DNA from: CALARM01 sp964431735
GTDB lineage: Bacteria; Vulcanimicrobiota; SpSt-956; JAKJGF01
DNA: 6,115 nt
Direction of reading: 5' to 3'
NCBI GenBank assembly: GCA_964431735.1
Contig: CAYSLJ010000263.1
Span: 1 to 6,115, forward strand
Both the position numbers and the translations under genes were made by a program. The number at the start of each line of letters is the position of its first letter. Position 1 is the stretch's first letter. Under the pieces are notes generated by a model. That model ran no database searches. It had not been told where the DNA came from and saw only the letters and a program-made list of their open reading frames with translations. This document shows, piece by piece, positions 4,470 to 6,115 of the stretch.

Positions 4470-6080
4470 CATCTCTACAAGAGACTCATCATAATCGTCT
4501 GCTTTCTCATATCCAAGAAGATTCAGGATTGTTGCTGCCACATTTGAAAGACCCGGTTTTTCAATATGTCTCATAGTATATTCCCCTTTATAAAGAGGAT
4601 CAACAATAATAAAAGGGACAGGATTGAGTGTATGAGAAGTTTTCGGGACTTTCTTACCTTTTTCAATGGTATACATTTCGTCTGAATTGCCATGATCGGC
4701 AGTAATTACAGTTATTCCATCAAGTTCTTTCATAAGAGAAAGAAGTTTTCCTATACATTCATCTACTGTTTCCACTGCAGTTACAGTAGCCTCTATATTA
4801 CCTGTATGTCCTACCATATCACCGTTTGCAAAATTCAATCTTCCGAATCTGTATTTTCCTGTTTTCAACAATTCCACAGTTTTTTCCGTTATCTCTCTGG
4901 CTTTCATGGCAGGAGCCTTATCGAACTGTATTTTATCTGAAGGTATTTCCACATATGTTTCAAGAGATGAGTCTATATAACCGGAACGGTTACCATTCCA
5001 GAAATAGGTGACATGACCGTATTTCTGTGTTTCGGAAATAGCAAACATGCTTACTCCCTGAGCACAGAGATACTGACTTACTGTTCTTTCTATTTCAGGA
5101 GGATTAACCAGATAATTGCCAGGTATATGAAGGTCTCCGTCATATTCCATCATGCCTGCATAAAGTACTTTCGGGTACCGTTCCCTGTCAAATTCGCTGA
5201 AATCAGCCTCTTCAAAGGCTCTGGAAATCTCTATAGCTCTGTCTCCTCTGAAATTAAAGAATACTACACTATCACCGTCTTCTATTGTACCGACAGGTTT
5301 TCCTTTCTCTACAATAACAAATGAATTCATATATTGATCTGTCATTTTCGGATCCTCATCGTAATAGGTCTTAATAGCTTCTTCTGCAGAAAAAAAAGTT
5401 CTTCCATGACCCAGTACATGGGCATCCCATCCATTTTTAACCACTTTCCAGTCAGCATTATATCTGTCCATAGTAGTTACCATTCTTCCGCCGCCCGAAG
5501 CAATTCTATAATCAATACCACTGTTGTTTAATGATGAAAGCAAATTTTCCAGAGGTCTTATATATTCAAGAGCAGATTTCTCATGTACATCTCTTCCATC
5601 CAGAAGAGGATGAATACGCACTCTTTTCACACCACTTTCAGAAGCTTTTTTGATCAGGGCAAACAGTTGATTTATATGGGAATGAACATTTCCATCCGAT
5701 AAAAGCCCTATAAAATGAAGGGTTCCCCCTTTAAGAGATTGTTTCATAATCTTTTCCCATATATCTGTCTTAAAAATTCTGCCGCTTTCTATAGCCATAT
5801 CAACAAGTTTGGCTCCCTGTGAAAAAACTCTTCCTGCTCCGAGAGCATTATGGCCTACTTCACTGTTTCCCATATCTCCGTCAGAAGGAAGACCGACTGC
5901 CTTACCATGAGCACAGAGTTGTGTCTTAAATTCACCGGTAAATACTTTATCCAGATTTGGCGTTTTTGCAAGAAAAACAGCATTGCTATCATCAGATTTA
6001 CCTGTGCCGACACCATCCATAATAATAAGTAACAAAGGGCCCTTTCTGCCGGAAAAATGTTTTAATTTTTTCAATTCCAC
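4458..6080 (-). CDS. gpmI: 2,3-bisphosphoglycerate-independent phosphoglycerate mutase, long plant-like form
   Basis: This 540-residue cytoplasmic enzyme interconverts 3- and 2-phosphoglycerate in glycolysis and gluconeogenesis, using two metal ions (usually Mn2+) and a phosphoserine intermediate. Family active-site positions are all present: Asp22 in MDGVG; nucleophile Ser73 in GNSEVGH; His133 in SDGNVHSH; Arg163-Asp164 in DGRDV; Arg199 and Arg206 in GGGRMVTTMDRY; Arg278 and Arg281 in FNFRGDR; Lys353 in ETQKYGH; Asp421 and His425 in NGDMVGHTG; Asp462-His463 in ADHGN; and His483 in KTSHT. It is longer than the typical ~510-residue Bacillus/E. coli GpmI. Stretches such as AHGKAVGLP, MGNSEVGHNALGAGR, YDGDLHIPGNYLV and FWNGNRSGY resemble the plant-type subfamily. 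The start is GTG at 6080, set by GGAGG 7 nt upstream. The stop TAG is followed at once by TGA in frame. The last codons lie in a GTGA-heptad palindrome. It is the most upstream of the three - strand genes. Confidence 0.98.
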   Translation of the reverse strand: MELKKLKHFSGRKGPLLLIIMDGVGTGKSDDSNAVFLAKTPNLDKVFTGEFKTQLCAHGKAVGLPSDGDMGNSEVGHNALGAGRVFSQGAKLVDMAIESGRIFKTDIWEKIMKQSLKGGTLHFIGLLSDGNVHSHINQLFALIKKASESGVKRVRIHPLLDGRDVHEKSALEYIRPLENLLSSLNNSGIDYRIASGGGRMVTTMDRYNADWKVVKNGWDAHVLGHGRTFFSAEEAIKTYYDEDPKMTDQYMNSFVIVEKGKPVGTIEDGDSVVFFNFRGDRAIEISRAFEEADFSEFDRERYPKVLYAGMMEYDGDLHIPGNYLVNPPEIERTVSQYLCAQGVSMFAISETQKYGHVTYFWNGNRSGYIDSSLETYVEIPSDKIQFDKAPAMKAREITEKTVELLKTGKYRFGRLNFANGDMVGHTGNIEATVTAVETVDECIGKLLSLMKELDGITVITADHGNSDEMYTIEKGKKVPKTSHTLNPVPFIIVDPLYKGEYTMRHIEKPGLSNVAATILNLLGYEKADDYDESLVEMNGE

Positions 6081-6087
6081 AATAATT

Positions 6088-6092
6088 CCTCC
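6088..6092 (-). promoter_or_regulatory. Strong Shine-Dalgarno deciding the GTG start of gpmI
   Basis: GGAGG on the - strand (6092-6088), continuing as GGAGGAA, lies 7 nt before the GTG at 6080-6078. The next residues (ELKKLKHFSGRKGPLLLIIMDG) place the first catalytic Asp at residue 22, near its usual position in the family, so GTG is preferred over any internal start. Confidence 0.85.
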
Positions 6093-6115
6093 ATTTTAAA
6101 TACAATCTTTTGTGA

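Noticed and set aside
4692..6032. Several + strand open frames of 60-103 residues opposite gpmI
   Set aside because: They are antisense to a fully conserved enzyme gene, rich in Ser, Phe, Tyr and Cys as expected of reverse-complement frames, and show no domain-like sequence.
6071..6094. A 7-codon frame (MEELLWN) on the - strand overlapping the gpmI start, as a possible leader peptide
   Set aside because: Its ATG is formed by the bases just before and within the GGAGG site, so it has no ribosome site of its own; the overlap is most likely accidental.

Overview
The window holds four complete protein-coding genes and three intergenic spacers. One gene is on the + strand: a large membrane-bound hybrid histidine kinase (18-2615). 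Three are on the - strand, read in the order phosphoglycerate mutase (6080-4458), an S51/cyanophycinase-like class I glutamine amidotransferase-fold protein (4263-3334) and a small cytoplasmic cyclophilin (3091-2657). The kinase and cyclophilin genes converge, with 41 bp between their stop codons. No gap without a gene exceeds 300 bp; the largest are 3092-3333 and 4264-4457. I found no tRNA, rRNA, CRISPR array, transposase, phage gene or known riboswitch.

The DNA is AT-rich, with many ATA, AGA and AAA codons. The CHASE4-HAMP-PAS-HisKA-HATPase-REC kinase, the long plant-like cofactor-independent phosphoglycerate mutase and the good Shine-Dalgarno sites suggest a free-living, probably anaerobic, Gram-negative-type bacterium. 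Desulfobacterota or Spirochaetota are plausible; this is inference from family habits, and no marker in the window fixes the phylum.

The genes do not form an obvious pathway. The mutase is core glycolysis/gluconeogenesis, the cyclophilin is a general folding helper, the kinase senses an unknown signal through an extracytoplasmic domain, and the S51-like protein has no known substrate. The - strand genes are separated by about 190-240 bp, so each is probably transcribed at least partly on its own.

The least ordinary part is the spacers. All three carry short GC-richer palindromes built from a loose 7-bp unit of the form GTGANNN, arranged as inverted tandem heptads right behind the stop codon of each - strand gene (2626-2651, 3274-3330, 4434-4465). 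A partial copy (4331-4345) matches the first palindrome over 15 bp. One palindrome runs into the last codons of the mutase gene. Both larger spacers also share an identical AT-rich 13-mer about 100-110 bp upstream of the next start codon. These look like a dispersed intergenic repeat family, not a classical U-tailed terminator. I see no enzyme-encoding novel system in the window.
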